A stretch of DNA of 30,195 nt. Source: an uncultured Campylobacter sp. Lineage in GTDB: Bacteria > Campylobacterota > Campylobacteria > Campylobacterales > Campylobacteraceae. Positions 1-8,112 of the stretch are shown here, piece after piece (the first letter of the stretch is position 1; every line of letters begins with the position of its first letter). A program made the translations under genes and the position numbers. Under the pieces are notes generated by a model. That model made no database searches. It worked only from the letters and a program-made list of their open reading frames with translations, and was not told where the DNA came from. Location of the stretch: NCBI RefSeq assembly GCF_937973075.1, contig NZ_CALBWL010000060.1:1-30195 (forward strand), written 5' to 3'.

Positions 1-8
1 GGGGGGGG
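1..8. repeat. Poly-G tract (at least 8 G) at window edge
   Basis: The window opens with eight consecutive G. The true length is unknown because the tract meets the edge. It ends 6 nt before the ATG at 15. Poly-G tracts of about this length are known phase-variable sites in Campylobacter. The frame of the downstream gene is open back through the tract, so the tract could be leader (spacing or ribosome-binding effect) or coding (poly-Gly). Confidence 0.6.
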
Positions 9-14
9 AATGTT

Positions 15-632
15 ATGAAGCAGGTGTGGATATTTTTGTTGTGCCTACTTGCGCTATGCGGCATGGAAAATGCTGCAGCCAAGGAAGACGATGCGCCGCG
101 GCCGGAGATTTATCAGAGTATGAAAGATATCTACGACGATCTACCGATCGCGCAACTGCCGATGCGCTATCCGGGAGAAATTTCGCCCTTAGCGGCTATC
201 GATAAAAATTTACTTGATAAAAATGAGCTGTTTTCGTTCGCAAAGGAGAATTTTTTAATCGACAATCTAAGCGCATATTTGGAGAGGATCAAAGACATAA
301 GAGCTTGTCGTTTGCCCGAAAAGAGCGCTAAAACAATTCTGCTAAGGCTTTATCTGAGGGATTTTCAAGATAGCAAACACGGGCACGAATACGTTTTTAT
401 ATGCCTTTTAAACGACACATTTCGTATAAGCGATTGTCGCGAAATTTACGCCGATTACGTGCACTGCGGTAAAAGCAAGCCGCCGATGCGCGCCAAGCAG
501 GAGTTCGTCATAGACGCCGATTTACGCTGTACAGTAACAACGCACTACTATAATTTAGATGCCGGTAAGGAGCTGTACAGAAATGTCTACGTGCACGAAA
601 TAAAAAACAGCGCGATCATTACTAAGGATTAA
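15..632 (+). CDS. Exported protein of unknown function
   Basis: I do not recognise a family. The 205-residue product begins with a typical Sec signal peptide (MKQVWIFLLCLLALCG, then a small-residue stretch ending near AAA at 20-22), so it should be periplasmic. The signal region contains Cys, but the residue before it is Leu, so a lipobox is not convincing. The mature part is soluble, has five cysteines, which permits disulfides, and ends in Tyr- and Lys-rich sequence. The start at 15 is chosen because the signal peptide begins exactly there. However, the frame stays open upstream through the poly-G tract to the window edge, so a longer or phase-variable form cannot be excluded. G-rich sequence just upstream could double as a ribosome site. 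Confidence 0.6.
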   Translation: MKQVWIFLLCLLALCGMENAAAKEDDAPRPEIYQSMKDIYDDLPIAQLPMRYPGEISPLAAIDKNLLDKNELFSFAKENFLIDNLSAYLERIKDIRACRLPEKSAKTILLRLYLRDFQDSKHGHEYVFICLLNDTFRISDCREIYADYVHCGKSKPPMRAKQEFVIDADLRCTVTTHYYNLDAGKELYRNVYVHEIKNSAIITKD

Positions 633-1089
633 AATCCGAGGCGATTTTGCGAGATGTTTTTGGCCGTAAATTTCATAGGCAGAGCCGCAAACTGAGACGT
701 GAATTCGCTCTATCTATGAGCCTCGGCTATTTCAAATCGCGATAAAATAACGCTCAAACCGAGCCTGAATTCGTCATATTGATGAGGCGTTGTTTCGAGC
801 CGTGCCAAAATGGCTCGTAAATCTTTGGTACACCGCAGCGTCCCACTAAGATGCGTCGCCTTGCGGAGCATTTTAGCGACGGCGAGCGCTTTATTTGGTT
901 TTAACTTCCTGCAACAAGCTAAATATCAAATCTGAAATTCTTAGTGCGCCCCGAAAGCAACGAGGATAAAACATCCGAATTTTAAAATTTAAAAATTTTT
1001 AAAATAAAAGTGTGAGTTTAAAAAGAATTAGTCGCGACGATATCGCATCGCCGCGACTAAAGAAGACATCATCGTGCCCGCGAAGGTGC
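633..1089. other. Gene-free spacer with two weak hairpins and a terminator
   Basis: No convincing gene. It holds an imperfect inverted repeat, CATAGGCAGAGC at 674-685 against GCTCTATCTATG at 707-718 (11 of 12 positions pair if G-T is allowed, 21-nt loop), and a hairpin CGAGCC at 796-801 against GGCTCG at 812-817. Either may end transcription of the upstream exported protein, but neither has a real T run. A strong terminator for the minus-strand gene lies at the right end (separate entry). The stretch at 824-860 resembles part of the spacer near 29590. Confidence 0.5.
1021..1060 (-). terminator. Rho-independent terminator of the small exported protein gene
   Basis: On the minus strand the arms TTAGTCGCGGCGAT and ATCGTCGCGACTAA (1028-1060) form a 14-bp stem with one G-U pair and a 5-nt loop. 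It is followed by TTCTTTTT at 1027-1020. It lies about 30 nt past the stop codon at 1090. Confidence 0.8.
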
Positions 1090-1380
1090 TTATTTCATAG
1101 CGCCTTGTTGTTTCATCTGATCCATCATCTGCTTAAATATCTCTTTAGCTTGTTTGCAAGTGGCCTCTTGCTGCTCCTTAGGAAGTGCGCTGATCTGATC
1201 CATGGACTGCTTTTTTTGATCCTCATACATCTTGACCTGCTGCTCTTGACCCGCTTGTTTGTAGGTGTCAACCATCTTATCAAGATCTGCGAAATACTCT
1301 TTGCAGCTATCTGAAAGATCTGCGGCGCTAAGACTTAGCGCAAAGCCAAAACTAGCCAAAACTAAAAGTGATTTTTTCAT
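1090..1380 (-). CDS. Small exported two-cysteine protein, DUF5339-like
   Basis: The 96-residue product has a clear Sec signal peptide (MKKSLLVLASFGFALSLSAA, cleavage after residue 20). The mature part of about 76 residues is very hydrophilic, rich in Lys, Gln, Met and Asp, and predicted helical. It has only two cysteines, one near each end (SCKEY and TCKQA), as expected for a disulfide-pinned helical hairpin in the periplasm. Size, signal and cysteine spacing recall DUF5339-type small proteins, but I assign this only tentatively. The start is supported by AAGGAG placed 6-7 nt upstream. It appears monocistronic, with its own -10 box and its own terminator. Function unknown; Met and Gln richness could suit metal or chaperone roles, but nothing shows this. 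Confidence 0.75.
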   Translation of the reverse strand: MKKSLLVLASFGFALSLSAADLSDSCKEYFADLDKMVDTYKQAGQEQQVKMYEDQKKQSMDQISALPKEQQEATCKQAKEIFKQMMDQMKQQGAMK

Positions 1381-1402
1381 TTTTCTCTCCTTGTAAAAAA
1401 TC

Positions 1403-1424
1403 AGCGAAAGTATATCATTTCGCT
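1403..1424 (-). promoter_or_regulatory. -10 box inside an inverted repeat (possible operator)
   Basis: Minus-strand TATACT (1409-1414) sits suitably upstream of the AAGGAG of the small exported protein. It overlaps an inverted repeat, AGCGAAA (1403-1409) and TTTCGCT (1418-1424), a 7-bp dyad with an 8-nt centre. A dyad on the -10 box is a typical repressor position. This is read by eye and untested. Confidence 0.4.
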
Positions 1425-1638
1425 TAGTAAATTTGCCTTAAATTTTAATCAAATACAGCCGTTTTTTTAAATTTATAGCGCTTTTGAAATTTTAAAATTT
1501 TACTCTCGTCGCGACGCTTACATTTTTTAAAATTTAACTCGTCTTTAAATTTTAAAATTTAGGCTCGCGGTTTCGCAACTGCCGCCGGTGCTTTTTAAAA
1601 TTTCGCCCTCGCCGCCTCTTAGAGCTACCGCCGCAAAA

Positions 1639-2928
1639 TCACTTCTCTTCAAATCTAATCTGCACCGATTTTTTGTGCGCGCCGAGCCCCTCGGCATCCG
1701 CTAGCGCCATGCACGCGCCTCCTAGCTCGTCTATGGCGCGTTTATTTAGCGCTATGATCGAGCTTCGTTTGATGAAGTTATAAACTCCCAGAGGCGAGAA
1801 AAATCGCGCGCTTCCGCCGGTCGGCAGCGTGTGGTTGGGGCCTGCGAGGTAATCGCCCATCGCTTCGGGCGTGTAGTGGCCCAAAAATATCGCGCCTGCG
1901 TGGCGTATGCGCGGAAGCAGCTCGTAGGCGTTCTCGGTCGCGATCTCGAGGTGCTCGACCGCAAGCTCGTTCATCAACTCTACGCACTCACTCATATCGC
2001 GTGCGATGATGATCGCGCCCTTGTTTTGGATGCTGGCGCGAGCGATCGGTTCACGCGCAAGCGTAGGAAGCTCGCGCTCGATATGCTCTGCGACGCAAAG
2101 AGCGAATTTTTCATCGTCGCTTATCAAAAAGCTGCTCGCGATCTCGTCGTGCTCGGCTTGGCTGAGTAGATCCACGGCGATGTTGCGCGGATTTGCCGCA
2201 GCGTTTGCGATGATGCCCACTTCGCTAGGGCCCGCGATCATATCGATATTTACGTCGCCGAATACGAGCTTTTTAGCGGTTGCGACGAAGATATTCCCAG
2301 GGCCCGTGATGACATCGACCTTGCCGATCGTGCGCGTGCCGTATGCCATCGCCGCGATCGCGCTTGCGCCGCCCACTTTGTAGGCCTTTTTAATCCCCAG
2401 CACATGCATCGCCGCGAGCAGTAGCTCGTTTACGACGCCGCCCACGGCAGGGGTGCAGACGCTGATATCCTCCACGCCCGCGACGATTGCGGGGATCGCG
2501 TTCATCAGAAGCGAGCTCGGATACGCTGCCTTACCGCCCGGGATATATAGCCCCGCGCGATCTACCGGCGTGATCTTTTGCCCGAGCATCGCGCCGCTTG
2601 GATCGAAGCTAAACCAGCTTCTCTCAAGCTGTTTTTCATGATAGGCGTAGATGCGCTCGTATGCGACCTGAAGCGCATTCTTAAGCTCTGCGGTTAAGCC
2701 TTCATACGCACGGCTCATCTGCTCTTGCGTGATAGCCAGATCGCCCTGCACGCGCCATCTATCAAATTTCTCAATCTGTTCAGCTAGCGCCTCATCGCCG
2801 CGCGCTCTGATCTCCTCGATGATGCCGCTTACGACGGGCATTACCGATCTCATGTCCGTCTCGCCGCGGCGCACCAACCTCGCGAACTCCTCTTTAAAAT
2901 TTGCATCCGTGCTTTTTAAAATTTTCAT
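1639..2928 (-). CDS. hisD: Histidinol dehydrogenase
   Basis: Catalyses the last two steps of histidine synthesis, oxidising L-histidinol to L-histidine with 2 NAD+, in the cytoplasm; Zn-dependent homodimer. The 429 residues match the family length (E. coli 434). Conserved blocks are present in order: YIPGGKAAYPSS at 128-139, GPGN at 209-212, AGPSE at 232-236, DLLSQAEHDEIA at 253-264, EHLE at 325-328 and GDYLAGPNHTLPTGG at 358-372. By family numbering the zinc ligands are Gln257, His260, Asp359 and His418, and the catalytic pair Glu325-His326; all are present. AAGGAG stands upstream of the ATG. No other his gene is in the window, so hisD stands alone here. Overlapping frames on both strands are shadows of its GC-rich codons. 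Confidence 0.97.
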   Translation of the reverse strand: MKILKSTDANFKEEFARLVRRGETDMRSVMPVVSGIIEEIRARGDEALAEQIEKFDRWRVQGDLAITQEQMSRAYEGLTAELKNALQVAYERIYAYHEKQLERSWFSFDPSGAMLGQKITPVDRAGLYIPGGKAAYPSSLLMNAIPAIVAGVEDISVCTPAVGGVVNELLLAAMHVLGIKKAYKVGGASAIAAMAYGTRTIGKVDVITGPGNIFVATAKKLVFGDVNIDMIAGPSEVGIIANAAANPRNIAVDLLSQAEHDEIASSFLISDDEKFALCVAEHIERELPTLAREPIARASIQNKGAIIIARDMSECVELMNELAVEHLEIATENAYELLPRIRHAGAIFLGHYTPEAMGDYLAGPNHTLPTGGSARFFSPLGVYNFIKRSSIIALNKRAIDELGGACMALADAEGLGAHKKSVQIRFEEK

Positions 2929-3042
2929 TTTCGCTCCTTTTTTGCTTGGAATTTTAACGCTTTTTGCTAAATTTCGCCTTTAAGCTCGCGGCGATGTAAA
3001 TTTACAGCTCGCCGATTTTCAAAAGATTAAGCGAAAATGAAA

Positions 3043-3069
3043 TAAAATAGCCGAAATTTTAAATGGAGC
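3043..3069 (+). promoter_or_regulatory. Putative -10 box and RBS of the Sel1-repeat gene
   Basis: TAAAAT at 3043-3048 lies about 17 nt before GGAG at 3065-3068, which is 6 nt before the ATG at 3075. This spacing favours Met at 3075 over an in-frame ATG at 3063, which would have no ribosome site. Confidence 0.45.
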
Positions 3070-3074
3070 GATGT

Positions 3075-4400
3075 ATGAAAAAGATATTTTTAGCGCTGAT
3101 CGCCACGGCGGCTTTAGTAGTGGCAAAACAGAACGATTTTAATGAAAGCGAACTGCAAAGTAAATGCGACAATAACGATGCATCGGCGTGTGCAAATCTC
3201 GGTAGCGCATATTACTTCGGAGAAAATATAAAACAGGATTATAAAAAAGCAAGCGAACTATATTTGAAAGCTTGCGATTTAAAACATGGTAAAAGCTGCC
3301 ATAATCTTGGAATTTTATATGAAAAAGGGGAAGGCGTAAAACAAAGCTACCAAAAAGCGGATCAATTCTATTCTAAAGCTTGCGATTTAGAAGTTGCCGA
3401 AGGATGTTATAATCTTGGAGCTTCATACTATTTAGGTACGTCTATAAAGCAAGACGACAAAAAAGCGAATGAATTGCTTTCTAAAGCTTGCAATCTAGGA
3501 TATAGCGAAGGATGCTATATATTAGGGCTTTGGTATGACTCAAGAAAAGATGTAGAACAAAACTTCGAAAAGGCTAGTGAATTATATTCTAAAGCTTGTG
3601 ATTTAAGACATGGCACAGGATGTAATAATCTTGGGCTCTTATACGCCTCGGGCGAAGGCATAAAACAAGACTATAAGAAAGCAAGCGAATTGTATTCTAA
3701 AGCTTGCGATTTAGAAATTGCCGAAGGATGTTACAATCTTGGAGTCTTACACTATTTAGGCGAAGGCATAAAACAAAATATCGAGAAAGCAAGAAACTTA
3801 CTTTCTCGAGCTTGTAATCTAGGATATGGGTTAGGATGTAATGATCTAGGGGCTTTATATGAAAAACAAGATTATAAAAAAGCGAGTGAATTGTATTCTA
3901 AAGCTTGTAATTTAGGATATGGCATAGGATGTACTAATCTTGGAATTTTATATGAACACGGCAAAGGCATAAATAAAGATTATAAAAAAGCGAGCAAGCT
4001 ATATTCTCAAGCTTGCGACCTAGAATATGACGTAGGATGCAACAATCTAGGGTTTTTATATGAACAAGGAGAAGGTGTAGAACAAAACTATAATAAAGCA
4101 AATGAGTTATATTCTAAGGCTTGTGATTTGAAATATGGCAAAGGGTGCTATAATCTAGGAGTTTTGTATAGCTCTGGCAAAGGCGTAAAGCAAGATTATA
4201 AAAAGGCAAATGAACTATATCTAAAAGCTTGCAATTTAAAAGATGGAAGCGGATGCTATAATATCGGAATTTCATATTATTTAGGAAAAGGCATAAGTCA
4301 GAATATAAGTATGGCAAAAAAATACTTCAGCAAGGCTTGCGATTTGGGTGATCAAGCCGGTTGTGACGGATATAGAAAGCTAAATGAGCAAGGCTTTTAA
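3075..4400 (+). CDS. Exported Sel1-repeat protein, Hcp-like, 11 repeats
   Basis: The product has 441 residues from the chosen start, which gives a clean signal peptide (MKKIFLALIATAALVVA). The rest is almost entirely Sel1-like repeats of 36 residues, pattern GCxNLGxLYxxGxGxxQDYxK then a helix ending SKACDL. I count 11 repeats plus a C-terminal half repeat. Each repeat junction carries a C-x7-C pair (for example CDLKHGKSC), the disulfide pattern of Helicobacter cysteine-rich (Hcp) proteins, so it is probably a periplasmic or secreted alpha/alpha solenoid binding peptides, proteins or cell-wall fragments. Hcp proteins bind beta-lactams or act on host cells; neither role can be read here. Repeat 7 (about 3830-3925) lacks five residues at the GEGIK position. 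The gene is visibly more AT-rich than its neighbours, and its repeats are alike enough at DNA level to recombine. Confidence 0.88.
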   Translation: MKKIFLALIATAALVVAKQNDFNESELQSKCDNNDASACANLGSAYYFGENIKQDYKKASELYLKACDLKHGKSCHNLGILYEKGEGVKQSYQKADQFYSKACDLEVAEGCYNLGASYYLGTSIKQDDKKANELLSKACNLGYSEGCYILGLWYDSRKDVEQNFEKASELYSKACDLRHGTGCNNLGLLYASGEGIKQDYKKASELYSKACDLEIAEGCYNLGVLHYLGEGIKQNIEKARNLLSRACNLGYGLGCNDLGALYEKQDYKKASELYSKACNLGYGIGCTNLGILYEHGKGINKDYKKASKLYSQACDLEYDVGCNNLGFLYEQGEGVEQNYNKANELYSKACDLKYGKGCYNLGVLYSSGKGVKQDYKKANELYLKACNLKDGSGCYNIGISYYLGKGISQNISMAKKYFSKACDLGDQAGCDGYRKLNEQGF

Positions 4401-4733
4401 ATTCATTTGGATTTTAAGCCGCCTGTGAGCCCGTTTAAATTTGCGACTTAAATTTAAAGATCTAATTTAAACTATATTATCTGCGCGACAGCACTAAAAG
4501 CGCGTCAAAATGCGCGTACTTAAAATTTAAACCCATTCCGCCATAGCAAATGCTGCGTAAGCGGTGCGTAAAATTTAGCGAGCCGCCAAATTACGACATT
4601 CGCGCCAAAATAAAAGGATACGTTCCACCGCCGTTGAAATTTCAGATAAGTCGTTAATTCCTTAAGAATTTTAAAATTTTAAGCCCTCTTTTTTGCGGAC
4701 TAAAATTTCGAGCGAGCCGTTAAGGGCGAGCCG
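4401..4733. other. Gene-free spacer between convergent genes
   Basis: AT-rich spacer with no convincing ORF or RNA gene. The 12-mer GCGAGCCG(T/C)TAA occurs twice near 4710-4735 and a related form near 4569, a minor degenerate repeat. I see no strong T-tailed hairpin for either flanking gene. Confidence 0.4.
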
Positions 4734-5756
4734 CTAATTCGTAGCGTTCGCGTCGAACTGCAAAAATTTCCTGATCTCCTCCATCGCCTCTTTGTTTGAA
4801 AGGGTAAATTTTATCTCGATGCGGCGGCTGGCGTCCTTGTCCTCGACGCCTCTACGCATCACGGGCTGCGTGTAGCTGCGACCGCTGGCGATGAGGTATT
4901 TTTGTAGCCGCTCATCTTTATTCCACGAGTTGATGAAATCCATCACTGCAAACGCCCTGTTTTGCGACAGCTCGAGGTTGTACAAATACCCGCCGTCGCT
5001 GTCCGTGTGCCCTTCGATGATGATCTGATCTAAATTTTCGCGAATTTCATTATTATCCAAAAGCGCGGCGAAATAGCTCTGCAGCGTCGAGCGGAGCGTC
5101 TCTTTGGCGCCCTCTTTCAACTCGCTTGAGCCCTTGTCAAAAAGGATCGACGAGCTTAGCGTCATCGCGCCGCTTTCGTTATCGATGCGGATCTTGCCGC
5201 CCAGCTTCTCTTTAAGATCGGCGATGATCTTGACCTTCATTCCGGTTAGATTGCGGATGCGATTTTTCGTGACGTTGAGGTCTTGTAAAATTTTATTAAA
5301 ATCGCTCTCCTTCTTCGTGAGCTGATCGAGCAAAAAGGCGATTTTAAGTTCGTTTTGGCTGATCGTAGCGTTGGCGTCCTCGCGCGCTTTTTGCAGAAGC
5401 GAGTTGATGTCTAAATTCTCTTTTTTCAGCTTCTCCGCCATCTCGGTTAGATCTTCGATCTGTATGAAGTAGATGGAATTTTGCTTGCGAAGGTCGGTGT
5501 TTTCGATATTTAGCTTCTCGAGCTGGTCGCTAAAAATTTTATTCAGCGCCTCAAGCTCGGCGCTTTTTTTCTCCTGGCTTTGCAGGCTTGCTAGCGCGCT
5601 TGAAATTTGGCTTTCTTTCTCTTGTAGGTTGCTTTGCGTGAGGAAGTATTTGACGATGATGCCGCCTACTAAAAGCACGAAAACAAAAAGCAACCCCGCC
5701 ATCAAATCGGCGTATGCGATCCAAAAGGTCTCTTTTTCTTCGTTATTCGTTTTCAT
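4734..5756 (-). CDS. MotB/OmpA-like stator subunit of an ion-driven motor pair
   Basis: 340 residues: a short cytoplasmic N-terminus, one membrane helix at about 12-38, a long coiled coil at about 43-165, and an OmpA/MotB peptidoglycan-binding domain at about 200-318. The start of the helix, IAYADLMAGLLFVFVLL, matches the MotB/ZorB plug, and Asp17 is placed as the proton-carrying aspartate. The OmpA domain shows EGHTDSDG at 248-255, LSQNRA at 263-268 and DASRRIEI at 308-315, the usual peptidoglycan-binding residues. The start overlaps the end of the MotA-like gene by 14 nt, so both are co-translated. It is not flagellar MotB by domain spacing: the coiled coil between helix and OmpA domain is much longer. 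It likely anchors a 5:2 motor to the wall. I recall C. jejuni having an OmpA-family gene at the same place (Cj0599). Confidence 0.85.
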   Translation of the reverse strand: MKTNNEEKETFWIAYADLMAGLLFVFVLLVGGIIVKYFLTQSNLQEKESQISSALASLQSQEKKSAELEALNKIFSDQLEKLNIENTDLRKQNSIYFIQIEDLTEMAEKLKKENLDINSLLQKAREDANATISQNELKIAFLLDQLTKKESDFNKILQDLNVTKNRIRNLTGMKVKIIADLKEKLGGKIRIDNESGAMTLSSSILFDKGSSELKEGAKETLRSTLQSYFAALLDNNEIRENLDQIIIEGHTDSDGGYLYNLELSQNRAFAVMDFINSWNKDERLQKYLIASGRSYTQPVMRRGVEDKDASRRIEIKFTLSNKEAMEEIRKFLQFDANATN

Positions 5757-7032
5757 CTAAAAGTGCTTTTTCATCGATGCTCGCAAGCGTTTTACGAAGC
5801 TCTTCGATGATGCTTTCGTTGCTCGTTCGCGCAGTGTCCTCTCCAGCTAAAAGCGCCTTTAAATCCGCGCTTAGCCCCTTAAAGCTAGCGTCAATTTTAG
5901 CAGCGTAAGCATTCTGCGAACTTGAAATTTCGCCCGCAAACCCGCCCAAGGAAGCATTTAGGCTCTTGATTTGAGCGCTTAATGCACTAGTAACGTTAGC
6001 CAGCTCGCCTTGCCCGTTCGTTAAAGCCTTAGACTGGCTTAGATACTGCGCGGAAATTCCGTTTTGAATTTCGATTAGGCTTGCAGATACGGACTTAAGC
6101 GCAGATAAAATTTGAGCGAAGCTCTTATCTAGCTCACCGTGAGCGAGATTTGTCCTTTGGATCATCTCTCCTGCTTTTTCAAGCTCTTCTTGTGTAATCG
6201 CCATACTTCGTTTCTCGGCTTCCATCACGCTTTCAAAAGCGCCGATTTTTTCATCGATTAGTCGGTTTAGCCTTTCAGTAAAATTCGTGGAGCTCATCAT
6301 CGCAAATGAGCGCGAAATTTCAGAATTAGCGTTTAAAATTTCACTCAGATAGCCCTGTGTTATTTCGTCTTTGTTCCAGAAGAAATTTTTAGTGGAATTT
6401 TTGTATTTAATGAGCAGACGCTCATATTTGCTAATGCCTTTTTTCTCAAAATATATCCACCAAAGCGCTAAGAAAATTCCATAGATCGAGACGTAAAACG
6501 CCGTACCTACGCCGCCTAGAAGCTGCGCGATCTCGGTTTCGAGCCCGTCGATATTACTTGAGGAGAAGTGCGGCATCGAAATCGCAATCGAGATGAAAGT
6601 TCCTAAAATTCCAAGCATCGGAAAGACTGCCGACGCGACGGAAGCGTAGTTCTGATTACGCAGTGAGTAGCCGTATTCGTCCACAAAAAGATCAAAGCTG
6701 GCATCTGATTTTTTCTTGCCGCCGATACTTAAGAGATTGGCGACGATGTAATTTTTCAGCTCGCGCTTGAAGTCATCGATATTATTTTGAAAATTTAAGC
6801 AGCCATATTCTGCATTATGACGAGCTAAAATTAGTGCAATAATGAGCAAAACTGCAATCATCAGGATCGAGTGCGTCTCTACCTTCAGCCCGATAAGCCC
6901 TAAATAGCCCAGCAAAAACACCACAAAAACCGCGATCGGCAGAGCTGCGATCTTAAAAAAAACGCCCGCTAACGAGCGCTCCTTCGCCTCAGGTAGCGTG
7001 ATATCGAGCACTTCGTTATTTGGGCGATCCAT
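5743..7032 (-). CDS. MotA/TolQ/ExbB-family channel subunit with long cytoplasmic tail
   Basis: 429 residues. Four membrane segments at about 22-50, 55-71, 133-153 and 171-195. The last two carry the family motifs: FPMLGILGTFISIAIS at 137-152 with Thr145, and LLGGVGTAFYVSIYG at 171-185 with Thr177, which line the proton path in MotA, TolQ and ExbB. After residue 200 comes a tail of about 230 residues, predicted helical and rich in Ala, Ser, Glu and Gln, with no membrane segment. Such a tail is unusual for TolQ or ExbB but recalls ZorA. It starts 1 nt after the fba stop, with AGGA inside the fba 3' end, so it belongs to the peb4-fba operon. The partner is the downstream OmpA-domain protein. Role inferred: ion-driven rotation or force coupling. 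The process powered is unknown. Confidence 0.82.
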   Translation of the reverse strand: MDRPNNEVLDITLPEAKERSLAGVFFKIAALPIAVFVVFLLGYLGLIGLKVETHSILMIAVLLIIALILARHNAEYGCLNFQNNIDDFKRELKNYIVANLLSIGGKKKSDASFDLFVDEYGYSLRNQNYASVASAVFPMLGILGTFISIAISMPHFSSSNIDGLETEIAQLLGGVGTAFYVSIYGIFLALWWIYFEKKGISKYERLLIKYKNSTKNFFWNKDEITQGYLSEILNANSEISRSFAMMSSTNFTERLNRLIDEKIGAFESVMEAEKRSMAITQEELEKAGEMIQRTNLAHGELDKSFAQILSALKSVSASLIEIQNGISAQYLSQSKALTNGQGELANVTSALSAQIKSLNASLGGFAGEISSSQNAYAAKIDASFKGLSADLKALLAGEDTARTSNESIIEELRKTLASIDEKALLDENE

Positions 7033-7033
7033 A

Positions 7034-8098
7034 TTAGTTCCTATTTAGGCAATTTAGATTGTCAAATGCGACTTGCAAGCGCGCCACCATACTCTGCTCG
7101 CCCGCTCTCAGCCATTTGCGAGGATCGTAGAATTTTTTATTTGGCTTGTCCTCGCCTTCCGGATTGCCGATTTGAGCTTGCAAATAGCCGCGATTTTTGG
7201 CCTCATAAGCACGCACGCCGTCCCAAAACGCCCACTGCGTGTCAGTGTCGATATTCATCTTAACGACGCCGTAGCTAACGGCTGCCTTGATGTCGGAGGT
7301 CTCGCTACCGCTGCCGCCGTGAAAGACGAAATTTACGGGCTTTTCGGATTGCAGATTAAATTTCTCGCGCACGAATTTTTGCGAATTTTTCAAAATTTCA
7401 GGTCTCAGCACAACATTGCCCGGCTTATACACGCCGTGGACATTGCCAAAGCTTGCTGCGATGCTAAATCTATCACTGATTTTGCCAAGTCGCTCATAGG
7501 CGAGCGCGACATCTGCGGGCTGGGTGTAAAGCCGCGCGTTATCGACGCCGGTATTATCGACGCCATCCTCTTCGCCGCCTGTGACGCCAAGCTCGATCTC
7601 AAGCGAAATTCCAAGATCGTTTAAAATTTCCAAATACTTCTCGCAGGTCGCTAAATTTAGCTCCAAATCATCCTCGCTAAGATCGAGCATGTGCGAGCTA
7701 AAAAGCGGCACGCCGTGAGCTTTTTTATGAGCGGTATTGGCTTTTATAAGCTCGTCGATCCACGGGAGCAGCTTCCTTGCGGCATGATCGGTATGTAAAA
7801 TCACCGCAACCCCATAATGAGCCGCCAAAGCATGCACTTGATGCGCGCCTGCGATAGCGCCTAAAACTGCGGCATTAGGGCAAGTAGCGCCTGCGTAAAA
7901 CGCCGCGCCGCCGTTGCTAAACTGAATTATTACGGGCGAATTTGCGATTTTAGCGCTTTCCAAGACGGCGTTTATAGAGTTGCTCCCCACCACGTTTACC
8001 GCAGGGATCGCAAAGCCCTGCTGCTTCGCATACGCATAGACCTTACTTACGTCATCGCCGCTTAAAACGCCCGGTTTTACTATATCTAAAACGCCCAT
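7034..8098 (-). CDS. fba: Class II fructose-bisphosphate aldolase
   Basis: Splits fructose-1,6-bisphosphate into DHAP and glyceraldehyde-3-phosphate; in Campylobacter, which lacks phosphofructokinase, it serves mainly gluconeogenesis (family knowledge). The 354 residues fit the long class IIA form (E. coli FbaA 359). Visible motifs: HTDHAARK at 102-109 (catalytic Asp104, Zn ligand His105), EIELGVTGGEEDG at 167-179 (Glu169), NVHGVYKPGN at 219-228 (His221) and FHGGSGS at 259-265 (His260, phosphate loop). AGGAG lies 7 nt before the ATG. It follows peb4 by 14 nt and is followed after 1 nt by the MotA-like gene, so the four genes probably form one transcript. Nothing unusual in the sequence. Confidence 0.97.
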   Translation of the reverse strand: MGVLDIVKPGVLSGDDVSKVYAYAKQQGFAIPAVNVVGSNSINAVLESAKIANSPVIIQFSNGGAAFYAGATCPNAAVLGAIAGAHQVHALAAHYGVAVILHTDHAARKLLPWIDELIKANTAHKKAHGVPLFSSHMLDLSEDDLELNLATCEKYLEILNDLGISLEIELGVTGGEEDGVDNTGVDNARLYTQPADVALAYERLGKISDRFSIAASFGNVHGVYKPGNVVLRPEILKNSQKFVREKFNLQSEKPVNFVFHGGSGSETSDIKAAVSYGVVKMNIDTDTQWAFWDGVRAYEAKNRGYLQAQIGNPEGEDKPNKKFYDPRKWLRAGEQSMVARLQVAFDNLNCLNRN

Positions 8099-8112
8099 TT
8101 TTAGCTCCTATA

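Noticed and set aside
1012..1314. 100-codon plus-strand frame rich in Leu
   Set aside because: It is opposite the small exported protein, which has a signal peptide, ribosome site and terminator; the Leu richness mirrors Lys/Gln codons on the other strand.
4734..7032. Full Zorya defence system
   Set aside because: The motor pair is Zorya-like in layout, but neighbours are fba and peb4 and no helicase or nuclease effector is present in the window, so a defence call is not supported.
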